DNA of 64,000 nucleotides from an uncultured Collinsella sp. (GCA_900541745.1 UQLA01000001.1:1-64000), one strand, 5' to 3'. Positions 23,402-32,932 are shown, counted from the stretch's first letter. Made by a program: numbers and translations. The notes: a model not told the origin generated them from the letters alone.

Positions 23402-25669
23402 TTAGCTCAGGTGCCAGATCTCGTCGTTGTACTGGGAGATCGTGCGGTCGGACGAGAAGGTGCCGGCGTTGGCGATGTTGATCAGCGCCTTGCGCATCCA
23501 AGCGTCCTGGTCCTCGTAGTCGGCCAGCACGCGCTCCTTGGTCTGGATGTACTCCTCAATGTCGAGCAGAGCCATAAACCAGTCCTTGCCTATGATGTCG
23601 TCGTGCAGACGCTGCAGGCGCTCCACGTTGCCGGTCGCCATAAAGGCGGGGTTGGTGATGAAGTCCACCAGCAGTTTAATGCCGGGCTTGCGGTAGAGTG
23701 CACCGGCGTTGTAGGTGCCGTCGGCGTAGAGTTGTTCGACCTGCTTGGACGAGGCACCAAAGGTGTAGATGTTCTCGTCGCCGACAAGCTCGGCAATCTC
23801 CACGTTGGCACCGTCGAGCGTGCACAGGGTCAAAGCGCCGTTGAGCATGAACTTCATGTTGGAGGTGCCGCTCGCCTCCTTGGAGGCCAGGCTGATCTGC
23901 TCGGAGATGTCGGCGGCGGGGATCACGCGCTCGGCAGCAGTGACGTTGTAGTTCTCGATCATGACAACCTGCAGGTAGGGGGCCACATCGGGATCGTTTG
24001 CGATCCACTGGGAAAGCGTCAGGATCAAATGGATGATGTCCTGTGCGATGGTGTAGGCAGGTGCCGCCTTGCCGCCAAAGATGATGGTGACGGGGTGCTT
24101 AGGTCTGTTACCGTTCTTGATGTCGAGGTACTTCCAGATGATGTAGAGCGCGAGCATCTGCTGGCGCTTGTACTCGTGGATACGCTTGACCTGAACATCG
24201 ATGATGGCGTTGGAGGGAATGGTCACACCCTGCTCGAGCGCCATGAACTGGCGCATGATGGCCTTGGCTTCGGTCTTGGTGGCAGCCAGGCGCTCAAGAA
24301 CATCCTTGTCGTCAACGAACTCGGCAAGCTTGCTCAGGTCGCCGGTGCTGCGCCAATCGGTGCCGATTACATCGTCGAGCAGGCTGGCGAGCGCGGGGTT
24401 GGCGCCGTGGATCCAACGGCGGAAGGTGATGCCGTTGGTCTTGTTGGAGAACTTCTCGGGGTAGATCTCGTAGAACGGATGAAGCTCGGTGTCCTCCAGG
24501 ATTTTGGTGTGGAGTGCGGCGACGCCGTTGATGGAGAAGCCAAAGTGGATGTCCATGTGGGCCATGTGGACGGTGTCGTACTCGTCGATGATGGCGACAC
24601 GCGGGTCGTCGTGCTCGGCCTTGGCGACCTCGTCGAGCTTGACGATAATGTCGGCGATGGCAGGGGAGACTTTCTGCAGGCTGGTGAGCGGCCACTTCTC
24701 GAGTGCCTCGGCAAGAATCGTGTGGTTAGTGTAGGCGACCATGGAGCGCACGATGGCAACGGCCTCGTCAAACTCGATGTCGTGCTTGGTGGTGAGCAGG
24801 CGGATGAGCTCGGGGATGACCATGGTGGGGTGCGTGTCGTTAATCTGGACCACGGCGTAGTCGGCCAGGTCGTGCAGATTGCTGCCGCGCTCGATGGCCT
24901 CGTCGATAAGGAGCTGGGCGGCGTTGCTCACCATGAAGTATTCCTGGTAGATGCGAAGCAGGCGGCCCTGCTCGTCGGAATCGTCGGGGTAGAGGAACAA
25001 GGTGAGGTTCTTGGCGATCTCGGTCTTGTCGAAGTCGATGGAGCTGCCGGGGACCAGGCCGTCGTCAACACTTGCCAGGTCAAACAGACGCAGGCGGTTC
25101 TTGGTAGGCTGGCCGTAGCCAGGCACGTCGATGTTGACGAGCTTGGAGGTGACGGCAAAGTCGCCGAACTCGACGGTGTAGGAGCGGTCGTCATCGATCA
25201 GGATGTCCTGCTCGCCGAGCCATTCGTCGGGGACGGCCTTCTGCTGATTGTCGACAAAGCGTTGGCGGAACAGGCCGTAATGATAGTTGAGGCCCACGCC
25301 GTCGCCGGTAAGGCCCAGCGTGGCGATGGAATCCAAGAAGCACGCAGCCAGACGGCCCAGGCCGCCGTTGCCGAGCGAAGGCTCGACCTCGAACTCCTCA
25401 ATCTTGTTGAGGTCGTGGCCGGCGGCGACGAGCTGGTCCTTAACCTCGTCATAGATGCCAAGGTCGATCATATTGTTGATGAGTAGCTTGCCGATCAAAA
25501 ACTCGGCAGAGATGTAGTAGAGCTTTTTCTTGCCATTGTTGAGCGGACAGGCAGCAGAGCGTTCCTGCACGAGCTTGACCAGCAGCTTATAAATACGACG
25601 GTCATCGAGCTGCTCGAGCGAGGTTCCAAAGGACTGCTCGGCAAGAGCCGCAAGATTGATGCGGGGCAT
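23402..25669 (-). CDS. glgP: Glycogen/maltodextrin phosphorylase
   Basis: Splits alpha-1,4-glucans with phosphate to release glucose-1-phosphate. The PLP lysine motif EASGTSNMKFMLNG lies near residue 600. N-terminal NGKKKLYYISAEFLIGKLLINN and SLGNGGLGRLAACF are also family signatures. The 755 residues match the compact bacterial forms. AGGAGG precedes the ATG. It lies downstream of malQ on the same strand but behind a terminator, so it probably has its own promoter. Confidence 0.95.
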   Translation of the reverse strand: MPRINLAALAEQSFGTSLEQLDDRRIYKLLVKLVQERSAACPLNNGKKKLYYISAEFLIGKLLINNMIDLGIYDEVKDQLVAAGHDLNKIEEFEVEPSLGNGGLGRLAACFLDSIATLGLTGDGVGLNYHYGLFRQRFVDNQQKAVPDEWLGEQDILIDDDRSYTVEFGDFAVTSKLVNIDVPGYGQPTKNRLRLFDLASVDDGLVPGSSIDFDKTEIAKNLTLFLYPDDSDEQGRLLRIYQEYFMVSNAAQLLIDEAIERGSNLHDLADYAVVQINDTHPTMVIPELIRLLTTKHDIEFDEAVAIVRSMVAYTNHTILAEALEKWPLTSLQKVSPAIADIIVKLDEVAKAEHDDPRVAIIDEYDTVHMAHMDIHFGFSINGVAALHTKILEDTELHPFYEIYPEKFSNKTNGITFRRWIHGANPALASLLDDVIGTDWRSTGDLSKLAEFVDDKDVLERLAATKTEAKAIMRQFMALEQGVTIPSNAIIDVQVKRIHEYKRQQMLALYIIWKYLDIKNGNRPKHPVTIIFGGKAAPAYTIAQDIIHLILTLSQWIANDPDVAPYLQVVMIENYNVTAAERVIPAADISEQISLASKEASGTSNMKFMLNGALTLCTLDGANVEIAELVGDENIYTFGASSKQVEQLYADGTYNAGALYRKPGIKLLVDFITNPAFMATGNVERLQRLHDDIIGKDWFMALLDIEEYIQTKERVLADYEDQDAWMRKALINIANAGTFSSDRTISQYNDEIWHLS

Positions 25670-25709
25670 GTTTCCTCCTGTGGTGAGTTGACTACATGTC
25701 AGAAATTCA

Positions 25710-25750
25710 AAAGAAGCCCGCGCGAGGGGATTGGGGTGGCCTCGCGCGGG
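25710..25750 (-). terminator. Terminator of malQ
   Basis: On the minus strand CCCGCGCGAGG pairs with CCTCGCGCGGG and is followed by CTTCTTTTG. A second hairpin GCGTCCG/CGGACGC (25765-25790) lies just upstream of it. Confidence 0.8.
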
Positions 25751-25798
25751 AAAAGCGGTCGCGTCCGCACGGTGGGGTGGGGTCGGACGCGGTGGCTC

Positions 25799-27304
25799 CT
25801 ATTGGGGAAGCTCAATTTCGGCTTCAGACGGGATGCGGAAGTAGGTCTCGGTCCAGTCGGTGAGCTTGTGCTCGAGCTCACGGGTGATGGCGCCATCGAG
25901 CATGCGCCAGGTCCAGTTGCCGCCCAGGGTGGCGGGAGTGTTGATGCGTGCCTCGTTGCCCAGGTTGAGCAGGTCTTGCATGGTGTAGATGCAGGTATCG
26001 CTCACGCTGGCGGCGATGGTGCGGTTGAGTGCATCGGCCATGGGCTCGCCGGCCTGCTGGTGGGTGTACAGGGCCGCCTGCTCGCGCTGACGCGGGGTGG
26101 CCGTTCCCTCAAACCAACCGCGCGCCGTCTCGTTGTCGTGCGTGCCCACATAGGCGACGGTGTTGGCAATGTAGTTGTGCGGCAGATAGTACGAGTTGGT
26201 GCCCTCAAAGGCGAACTGCAGGATCTTCATGCCGGGGAAGCCCGAGTTATCGCGCATGTCGATGACGCCGGGGGTGAGGAAGCCCAGGTCTTCGGCGATG
26301 ATGGGCAGCGTGCCGAGCTTTTCCTCGAGCGTCTTGAAGAACTTGAGGCCGGGGCCCTGCGTCCACGAACCGTAGGACGAATCGGGTGAGGAGAACGGCA
26401 CCTCCCAATAGGCCTCGAAGCCGCGGAAGTGATCCAGGCGGATGACATCGTACATGTCGAGGGCGGCGCGGATGCGGCCCTCCCACCAGGAGAAACCGTC
26501 GGCCTCCATGGCGTCCCAGTCGTAGATGGGATTGCCCCAGTACTGGCCGGTGGCCGAGAACTGGTCGGGCGGCGTGCCGGCGACACTCACAGGATTACCG
26601 GCGGCGTCGATCTTAAAGAGCTCGGGCGTGCCCCACATCTCAACGGAGTCGCGCGAGACATAGATGGGCAGGTCGCCGATGATGAGGATATCGCGCTCGT
26701 TGGCATAGGCCTTGAGGCGGCTCCACTGACGATTGAAGAAGTACTGCGTCATCTGGTGGTAGAGCATGCGCGCGGGATGGGCGGCGCAGACCTTGGCAGA
26801 TGCTTCGCCGCGGGTGCGCAGTTCTGCGGGCCACTCCCAAAAGGCCTTGAGACCGCACTCCTCCTTGACGGTCATGAACTCGCAGTAGGGGATGAGCCAG
26901 TCTTCGTTTGCTTGGACAAAGTCGTCGAAGTCGGCCGGCTTGTCGGAGGCGAAGCGTTCGGCGGCGCGGTCGAGAATCTGACGACGGCCACCAAAGATGG
27001 CGCCATAGTCGACATTGCTGGGGTCGGAGCCCAGGTATACACCGTCGATATCGCGCTGCTCCAGATAGCCGGCCTCGATAAGCTCGGCAAAGTCGATGAA
27101 ATTGGGGTTGCCCGCGCGGGCCGAGAACGACTGATAGGGCGAGTCGCCATAGCTCGTCGTCGTAAGGGGCAGAATCTGCCAATAATGTTGTTTGCACGAG
27201 GCGAGGAAATCGACAAAGTCGTAGGCGTTCCAGCCAAAGCCGCCGATGCCGTACGGTCCGGGCAGGGACGAGATGGGCATGAGAACACCGCTTGCACGCT
27301 CCAT
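25799..27304 (-). CDS. malQ: 4-alpha-glucanotransferase (amylomaltase)
   Basis: Moves glucan segments between maltodextrins so that phosphorylase can act on them. Catalytic motifs of GH77 are present: RLDHFRGF (Asp nucleophile), EDLGFLTPGV (acid/base Glu) and GTHDNETARGW. The start MERASGVLMPISSLPGPYGIG at 27304 aligns with family N-termini; an in-frame TTG at 27319 is possible. It has 501 residues from 27304. The promoter region carries the operator at 27398. Confidence 0.93.
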   Translation of the reverse strand: MERASGVLMPISSLPGPYGIGGFGWNAYDFVDFLASCKQHYWQILPLTTTSYGDSPYQSFSARAGNPNFIDFAELIEAGYLEQRDIDGVYLGSDPSNVDYGAIFGGRRQILDRAAERFASDKPADFDDFVQANEDWLIPYCEFMTVKEECGLKAFWEWPAELRTRGEASAKVCAAHPARMLYHQMTQYFFNRQWSRLKAYANERDILIIGDLPIYVSRDSVEMWGTPELFKIDAAGNPVSVAGTPPDQFSATGQYWGNPIYDWDAMEADGFSWWEGRIRAALDMYDVIRLDHFRGFEAYWEVPFSSPDSSYGSWTQGPGLKFFKTLEEKLGTLPIIAEDLGFLTPGVIDMRDNSGFPGMKILQFAFEGTNSYYLPHNYIANTVAYVGTHDNETARGWFEGTATPRQREQAALYTHQQAGEPMADALNRTIAASVSDTCIYTMQDLLNLGNEARINTPATLGGNWTWRMLDGAITRELEHKLTDWTETYFRIPSEAEIELPQ

Positions 27305-27389
27305 GGATGTGCTCACCAACCTTCTTGTTGTGGGATCGGCCTGCAGATGGGTGAACAGCCCGTCCCGAGTTTTTAGAGTCGATGTCCCT

Positions 27390-27418
27390 ATTGTAGAACA
27401 TGTTGTTTAAACATGTAT
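27390..27418 (-). promoter_or_regulatory. malQ promoter with embedded operator
   Basis: On the minus strand TACAAT (27390-27395) is a good -10 box. The 19-bp palindrome ACATGTTGTTTAAACATGT (27398-27416) fills the space where the spacer and -35 would be. A repressor bound there would block the promoter. The core GTTTAAAC also occurs at 17292 and 17414. Confidence 0.6.
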
Positions 27419-27467
27419 AGGCGAGATTAAAAAGTTGGCCCATTTTCGGTAAATGGTTACGCGCCAT

Positions 27468-27503
27468 GAAAAAAGCCCCGGTCTCACATCGTGAGACCGG
27501 GGC
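27468..27503 (-). terminator. Terminator of galE
   Basis: A perfect 13-bp stem GCCCCGGTCTCAC/GTGAGACCGGGGC closes a 3-base loop. It is followed on the minus strand by six T. Confidence 0.93.
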
Positions 27504-27525
27504 AAGAACGCTATGTAGGGTTTTT

Positions 27526-28587
27526 CTACTCGGCGTCGGCGAAGCCGTTGGGGTTATGGCTCTGCCAATTCCAGCTGTCGCGGCACATGTCCGCGATATC
27601 GTACTGGGCCTTCCAGCCCATCATGCGTTCGGCCTTGGAGGCATCGCACCAGTTGGCGGCGATATCGCCGGCACGGCGCTCGCGAATCACGTAGGGCAGC
27701 TCCTTGCCGCAGGCCTTGGAGAAGGCGGCGACGACCTCGAGTACCGAGGTGCCGGTGCCGGTGCCCAGGTTAAAGATCTCGACGCCGGTCTTGCCGTTCA
27801 TCCAGTTGAGGGCGGCAACGTGACCAGATGCCAGGTCGCACACGTGGATGTAGTCGCGCACGCCGGTGCCGTCGGGGGTGGGGTAGTCGTTGCCAAAGAC
27901 CTGAACGGCCTCGAGCTTACCGACGGCAACCTGGGCGACATAAGGCACCAGGTTGTTGGGGATACCCTTGGGATCCTCGCCGATCAGGCCCGACGGATGG
28001 GCGCCGATGGGATTGAAATAACGGAGCAGCACGACGTCCCACTCGGGGTCGGCGGTGTGGACGTCCATGAGGATCTGCTCAATCATCCACTTGGTCCAAC
28101 CATAGGGGTTGGTCGCGGGCTTCTTGGGGTCCTCTTCGGTGACGGGCGGATTGTCCGGATCGCCGTAGACGGTCGAAGAGCTCGAGAAGATGATGGACTT
28201 GCAACCGTGCGTGCGCATGACATCGATGAGCACCAGGGTGTTCTCGATATTGTTGTGGTAGTACTCGACGGGCTTGCTCACCGACTCGCCAACGGCCTTA
28301 AAGCCGGCGAAGTGGATGACGCGGTCGATTTGGTGGGTATCGAAGATCTTATTCATCGCATCGCGGTCGAGCACGTTGGCCTCGTAGAAGGTGAGGTTCT
28401 TGGCGGCCTCGTCGCCCACGATGGTCTTAGCGCGGTCGATGGCAACGGCGCTGGAGTTGGAGAGGTCATCGACGACGACAACCTGGTAGCCGCCCTCGAG
28501 CAGCTGAACGACGGTGTGCGAGCCGATAAAGCCGGCGCCGCCGGTAACGAGGACGCAGGTGTCTTTGGGGTCGAGTGCTTTGGACAT
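27526..28587 (-). CDS. galE: UDP-glucose 4-epimerase
   Basis: Interconverts UDP-glucose and UDP-galactose. The NAD-binding GGAGFIGSH motif and catalytic YGWTK (YxxxK) are clear. The start at 28587 (MSKALDPKDT) is preceded by TAGGAGAC; an upstream in-frame ATG at 28650 has no such site. It has 353 residues. It is transcribed separately from malQ (its own terminator) and divergently from the cell-wall hydrolase gene. Confidence 0.95.
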   Translation of the reverse strand: MSKALDPKDTCVLVTGGAGFIGSHTVVQLLEGGYQVVVVDDLSNSSAVAIDRAKTIVGDEAAKNLTFYEANVLDRDAMNKIFDTHQIDRVIHFAGFKAVGESVSKPVEYYHNNIENTLVLIDVMRTHGCKSIIFSSSSTVYGDPDNPPVTEEDPKKPATNPYGWTKWMIEQILMDVHTADPEWDVVLLRYFNPIGAHPSGLIGEDPKGIPNNLVPYVAQVAVGKLEAVQVFGNDYPTPDGTGVRDYIHVCDLASGHVAALNWMNGKTGVEIFNLGTGTGTSVLEVVAAFSKACGKELPYVIRERRAGDIAANWCDASKAERMMGWKAQYDIADMCRDSWNWQSHNPNGFADAE

Positions 28588-28855
28588 GTAGTCTCCTATC
28601 GAATCAGGAACACTTCTTGAGGGGAGTATAGCGCAGCTGGGGGCGCCCAAAACAGGCGGGGCAGGAAAACCAGAGGATTGATGTTAACGTACTCATAGGG
28701 TGTTATTTGCATAATCCTTACCTTTGGTGTGGGACGTAATTGCGAGCCGCTGACCATGCTTTTCCAGCCGTTCGTGGAAATAGTTGGGACAAGCGCGATG
28801 TGCGTTAATATGTTTGAGTTGAGCGACATATAAATAAGCATGTAACGGAGTACAT

Positions 28856-30061
28856 ATGTCACCAAACAACGATTCCATCTTTACGCAGGAGCTTTCGCGT
28901 CGCACTGCCCTTAAGGCTCTTTTCGGCGCTGCTTCCGCGGCTGTTCTTTTTGGCCTGCCTGCTCGCGCCCATGCGGCTGAGGCCAGCCAAGAAACCACCG
29001 ACAAACTGAATGCCGCCCAGGCCCAGCTCGACGAGGTCCAGGCCCAGCTCGACAGCATCGCTAATGAGTATGCGACGCTCGCCAACAAGAATGCCCAGAC
29101 CCTCAGCGATATCGAGGGCGTACAGGGCCAGATTGACGAGACGCAGGCTCAGATCGACACCAAGAAGGCCGAGCTCAAAGAGAAGCGCAGCGACCTTTCC
29201 GATCGCGTTGCTGCCAGCTACAAGTCGGGCGGCACCAACATCCTGTCGTTGTTGCTCGCTTCTGGCTCGTTTGAGGAGCTCGTCGCCAACGCGCATTACG
29301 TCGAGAAGATCAACAAGAGCGACCGTGACGCCATCGAGGACATTCAGACCATCCAGAAAGAGCTCGATACGCAGAAGTCCGAGCTCGAGTCGCAAAAAGC
29401 CGACTTGGAGAAGCTCAAGGACCAGCAGACCGCTCAGATGCAGGACATGCAGGCCAAGCAGCAGGAGGTCCAGACGGTTCTGAACGGCCTCTCCGACGAT
29501 GTCAAGGAGCTCATGGCCCAGCGCGATTCCGAGATTCTCGCTGCCGCTCAGGCCGAGGAGGCTGCCAAGAAGGCTGCTGCTGCCGCGGCTGCCGCAAACA
29601 AGAACAATTCCTACTCGGGTGGTTCAAGCTCGGGTGGCGGCTCGTATGCCGGCGGCACCCCGCAGCAGAATGCCGGCTCGGGCAAGCAGCAGGCTGTCGT
29701 CAATGCATGCTACTCCACGCCCTCGCCTGGCCTGAACTGGTGCGCGGCGTGGGTTACCAATGTCTTCCGTAACGCCGGCGTTGGCTACTTTGGCGGTAAC
29801 GCGTGCGATATGTTTAACGCCTGGTGCTACAGCTCCGATCGTTCGGCGCTGCAGGTGGGCATGATCGTGGCCGACTCGTCGCACAGTGGCACCGGTACGC
29901 CGGGTCTGCTGTACGGACACGTGGGCATCTATGTTGGCGGCGGCATCGTTATGAGCAACGAGGGTGCCATTACGTCTAAGTCGCTTGATGCGTTTATTCG
30001 GTTCTACGGTACTGGCTCTGGCGTGCGCTGGGGCTGGCTCGGCGGTATCGCGCTGTCGTAA
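28856..30061 (+). CDS. Secreted coiled-coil protein with CHAP/NlpC-like hydrolase domain
   Basis: 401 residues. The signal has SRRTALKALFGAASAAVLFGL (twin-arginine-like) ending near AHA. Residues 45-245 are a long coiled coil of the PcsB type, rich in Gln, Ala and Leu. A Gly/Ser linker (about 255-285) leads to a C-terminal domain with LNWCAAWV (likely catalytic Cys) and YGHVGIYVG (likely His). It is expected to cleave peptidoglycan at division or daughter-cell separation. Whether the fold is CHAP or NlpC/P60 is uncertain. GGAG precedes the ATG. Confidence 0.82.
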   Translation: MSPNNDSIFTQELSRRTALKALFGAASAAVLFGLPARAHAAEASQETTDKLNAAQAQLDEVQAQLDSIANEYATLANKNAQTLSDIEGVQGQIDETQAQIDTKKAELKEKRSDLSDRVAASYKSGGTNILSLLLASGSFEELVANAHYVEKINKSDRDAIEDIQTIQKELDTQKSELESQKADLEKLKDQQTAQMQDMQAKQQEVQTVLNGLSDDVKELMAQRDSEILAAAQAEEAAKKAAAAAAAANKNNSYSGGSSSGGGSYAGGTPQQNAGSGKQQAVVNACYSTPSPGLNWCAAWVTNVFRNAGVGYFGGNACDMFNAWCYSSDRSALQVGMIVADSSHSGTGTPGLLYGHVGIYVGGGIVMSNEGAITSKSLDAFIRFYGTGSGVRWGWLGGIALS

Positions 30062-30080
30062 CGGTGGTTTGAAGTAAGTT

Positions 30081-30211
30081 GGTCCGTGGCTGCCCGAAAG
30101 GCATTAGGTTGCCTGCTCGGACAGTCCTGCTCGCACGGAGAGCACATTAAGTGCTCTCCGGCTCGTGCGGAACTCGCGATCAACCTAATGCCTTTCGGGC
30201 AGCCACGGACC
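30081..30211 (+). repeat. Family A long palindromic element, copy 4
   Basis: 131-bp hairpin beginning 20 bases after the hydrolase stop codon. The 31-bp arms start GGTCCGTGGCTGCCCGAAAG and pair perfectly with the right end. The core carries CCTGCTC, ACAGTCCTGC, the inner stem GAGAGCAC-ATTAA-GTGCTCTC and GTGCGGAACTCGCGAT. Arms and inner stem differ from copies 1 and 2, but pairing is kept. Confidence 0.92.
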
Positions 30212-30263
30212 TCTCGGGTCCAATGCGTCACACACCGGACTGGTTTATCTGAATAAATATGGC

Positions 30264-30291
30264 GAAGGCCCCTTTCGGGGCCTTCTTTTTT
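30264..30291 (+). terminator. Terminator of the cell-wall hydrolase gene
   Basis: GAAGGCCCC/GGGGCCTTC with a TTTC loop is followed by a six-T run. It lies at the 3' end of both the hydrolase gene and convergent murB. Confidence 0.88.
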
Positions 30292-30292
30292 A

Positions 30293-31255
30293 TTAGAGGA
30301 ATTCGCCTACTCGGTGGACTTCGGGTTGTAGGTCTACTCCGAATTGGTCTTTGACGGTTGCTTGGATGTGGCGGATGAGTTTGTCGACGTCGGCGGCGGT
30401 GGCGTGGTCGGCGTTGACGATGAAGCCGCAGTGTTTTTCGCTCACCTGCGCGCCGCCGACAGCATGGCCGCGCAGACCGGCATCCATGATGAGCTTGCCG
30501 GCAAAGTAGCCCTCGGGGCGTTTGAAAGTGGAGCCGGCACTCGGCATGTCGAGCGGCTGCTTGTCCTCGCGGCGCTGGCGGTAATCGTCCATCTCGGCCT
30601 TGATCATCGCCGCATTGCCCGGGGCGAGGTTAAAGGTGGCAGAGAGCACGATAAAGCCGTCGTCGGCGATGCGGCTCTTGCGATAGCCCAGGTTGAGCTC
30701 ATCGACATCGAACTCGATGATGTTGCCGCTGCCGCGGGTGCCGTCGTCGAGCGCGCGGGCGGGCTTGTAGACGCGCACGGACTCCAAAACATCGGCCATG
30801 CAGGCGCCGTAGGCACCGGCGTTCATATAGCAAGCGCCGCCGACCGAGCCGGGGATGCCCGAGAGGGGCTCCATGCCGGTGAGGCAGGCTTCGGCGGCAG
30901 CCGCGGCGACATCGGAAAGCAGGGCGCCGGCTGCCGCCGTGACGTGCGTGCCGTCGACGGTGATGTTGGAGAGGCCCTCGCCCAGCGCTACGACGACACC
31001 GCGGATGCCCTTGTCACCGACGAGTAAGTCGGAGCCGTTGCCCACGATGGTGAGTGGCAGATCGCAGCGATAGCAGGTATCGAGCGTGGCGACGAGGCCC
31101 TGCTCGGTGTCGGGCGTGACAAAGACGTCGGCCGGGCCGCCGATCTTAAACGTGGTGTGCTCGCGCATGGGCTCGCTCATCAGTACGTTGTCCTCGCCGG
31201 CAACGCCAGCAAGCGCGCACAGCAGGTCCTCGTTAAAAAAGTCGTTCTCGTGCAT
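30293..31255 (-). CDS. murB: UDP-N-acetylenolpyruvoylglucosamine reductase
   Basis: FAD enzyme that completes UDP-MurNAc for peptidoglycan. FAD-binding VGNGSDLLVGDKGIRG, the GSTFKRPEGYFAGKLI motif with catalytic Ser, and CGFIVN near the C-terminus identify it as a type with a compact C-terminal domain. ATG 31255 (MHENDFFNED) follows AAAAGGCGGA; the longer start at 31300 lacks a ribosome site. It has 320 residues. Confidence 0.93.
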   Translation of the reverse strand: MHENDFFNEDLLCALAGVAGEDNVLMSEPMREHTTFKIGGPADVFVTPDTEQGLVATLDTCYRCDLPLTIVGNGSDLLVGDKGIRGVVVALGEGLSNITVDGTHVTAAAGALLSDVAAAAAEACLTGMEPLSGIPGSVGGACYMNAGAYGACMADVLESVRVYKPARALDDGTRGSGNIIEFDVDELNLGYRKSRIADDGFIVLSATFNLAPGNAAMIKAEMDDYRQRREDKQPLDMPSAGSTFKRPEGYFAGKLIMDAGLRGHAVGGAQVSEKHCGFIVNADHATAADVDKLIRHIQATVKDQFGVDLQPEVHRVGEFL

Positions 31256-31438
31256 ACGAATATCCGCCTTTTGGTGGTCGTTGTCATCAATCGATTGCAA
31301 TATACCCCACCCGGACGGATTTGGTGCGCTGGCGGCGATAAAACAGCCGTCTACCGGATTGGTAAAGTGTTTATCACTGAGGTAGAGGGGTAGTCGCTAT
31401 ACTTTCAAGAGATTGCGCGTAAACCCGGAAGGAGCGAG

Positions 31439-32467
31439 ATGGGCAACAAAGTTACTCTCAAGCAGATTGCCCAGGAGGTGGGGCTTTCCCCCTCGTCGGT
31501 CTCGCTTGTGCTCAATAATCGGCCCTGTCGCATCTCGGAAGAAAACCGCAAGCTCATCAAAGAGGTCGCGGCGCGCAACCACTATGTTCCCAACCAGATC
31601 GCGCGCAGCCTGGTCATGCGCGAGTCGCGCACCCTGGGCCTTATCGTCCCTAACATCGAGAGCCGCTTTTTTGCCTCGCTCGCCGGTAGCCTGGAAAAGC
31701 GCTGCCGCGAGGACGGCTATGCGCTCTTCATTACCAGCTCGGGCGGAAGCGCCGATGACGATCTGGAGCTGCTGCGCCAGCTGGTGACGCGCGGCGTTGA
31801 TGGCGTCTTCCTGGTCGTAGGCGACGAGTTCTCCGACGACCGCGCCCTGCGCGAAGAAGTCAGCCATCTGCCTATTCCTGCCGTGATGGTCGACCGTGCC
31901 ATTGAGGGGCTCGAGTGCGACAAGGTGATGTTCGACCACGAGATGGGTGGCTACATGGCCACTCGCTATCTGATCGAGCAGGGCCACCGTCGCATTGCCT
32001 GCTTGGTTAACGCGCGCCGTTCCAATACGGGGCGTAAGCGACTTGCCGGCTATGAGCGCGCGCTGCGCGAGGTTGGCCTGCCTATCGACGCACGTTTGGA
32101 GTTTGAGAGCGAGTACTACATTCCGAGTGCCTATGAGGCCTCGGAGGCGGTGCTCGCAACTGATGCCACCGCTGTGTTCGCAAGTTCGGATAACATCGCC
32201 CTCGGTCTGCTCAAGCGCTTGCACGAGATGGGGAAGAGCATCCCGGGCGATATCTCGGTGGTGAGCTATGACAACTCGGCGGCCGACGTTCTCTTTGAGC
32301 CGGCGCTGACCGCGATTGAGCAGGATCCTGGTGTCCTTGCGGAGCATGCTTTTGGCTGCATGTCCAAGCGTCTTGCCGGTAAGGGCGGCAGGCGTGCCGA
32401 AGAGGTCGTCCTGGAGCCGGCGCTTATCGTTAAGGGCAGCGTGCTCGAGCTTGCTAAACACAACTAA
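31439..32467 (+). CDS. LacI-family transcriptional regulator
   Basis: 342 residues. The helix-turn-helix VTLKQIAQEVGLSPSSVSLVLNN starts at residue 5, with a hinge (NQIARSLVMRESRTLGLIVPNI) and a periplasmic-binding-protein-like sensor domain behind it. AAGGAG precedes the ATG. The gene stands alone. Its target is not shown, but the palindromic TTGTT(T/C)AAACAA-like sites in the maltodextrin region are of the LacI type, so it is a candidate regulator of that island. Confidence 0.9.
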   Translation: MGNKVTLKQIAQEVGLSPSSVSLVLNNRPCRISEENRKLIKEVAARNHYVPNQIARSLVMRESRTLGLIVPNIESRFFASLAGSLEKRCREDGYALFITSSGGSADDDLELLRQLVTRGVDGVFLVVGDEFSDDRALREEVSHLPIPAVMVDRAIEGLECDKVMFDHEMGGYMATRYLIEQGHRRIACLVNARRSNTGRKRLAGYERALREVGLPIDARLEFESEYYIPSAYEASEAVLATDATAVFASSDNIALGLLKRLHEMGKSIPGDISVVSYDNSAADVLFEPALTAIEQDPGVLAEHAFGCMSKRLAGKGGRRAEEVVLEPALIVKGSVLELAKHN

Positions 32468-32932
32468 ACACGTTTACCAATTTGAAGAGACCGAATGTGG
32501 AGCACCTGTGACAGGCAATGCCGCAGGTGGATGCCAGGTTTCGCTGCTGCGCGCTGCAAATCAAGACGATAAAACGTTTTGGCAAATATCCGGCCGACGA
32601 CAACATGGCCCTCGCCGTGCCCGTGCGCGTCTACCGGTCCACCAACTGCGTTAACGCCATCTTCTGTGGCAAGCACCCCGCCCCGGCCCTCGTCCGTAAA
32701 CTCTTCCGCTGGGCGAGCGGGACCTCGGACGTTTTTCCGGATGGCATGCTCGGCGGAAAGCGCATCCCAGAATGGCGGCGGGAAACGGGAGGTCGTTTCC
32801 GGATGGACTGTCGATGCCCTTCGCTGTAGAGGCGGGCTGCGGGCAATCCGCTTCTATGTTTCCAAATGAATACGCTGTGAGCCGAGGAGGACGATTCTCC
32901 CCGCAAATACTCTAGTATGCTAAAGTACCCAG
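32468..32932. other. 465-bp gap without a convincing gene
   Basis: Short open frames occur (for example 103 codons at 32518-32829 on the + strand) but have no ribosome site and resemble no family. A TTTCCGGATGG motif appears twice, near 32734 and 32797, the second within a GGAAAC/GTTTCC hairpin. It may be degraded coding sequence or a regulatory leader. Confidence 0.4.

Noticed and set aside
23276..25486. 736-codon open frame opposite glycogen phosphorylase
   Set aside because: Antisense shadow of a high-GC gene; product is Val/Gly/Asp-rich and resembles no family.
32518..32829. 103-codon + strand frame between the LacI-type gene and hisZG
   Set aside because: No ribosome site and no recognisable sequence; left as part of an empty gap.
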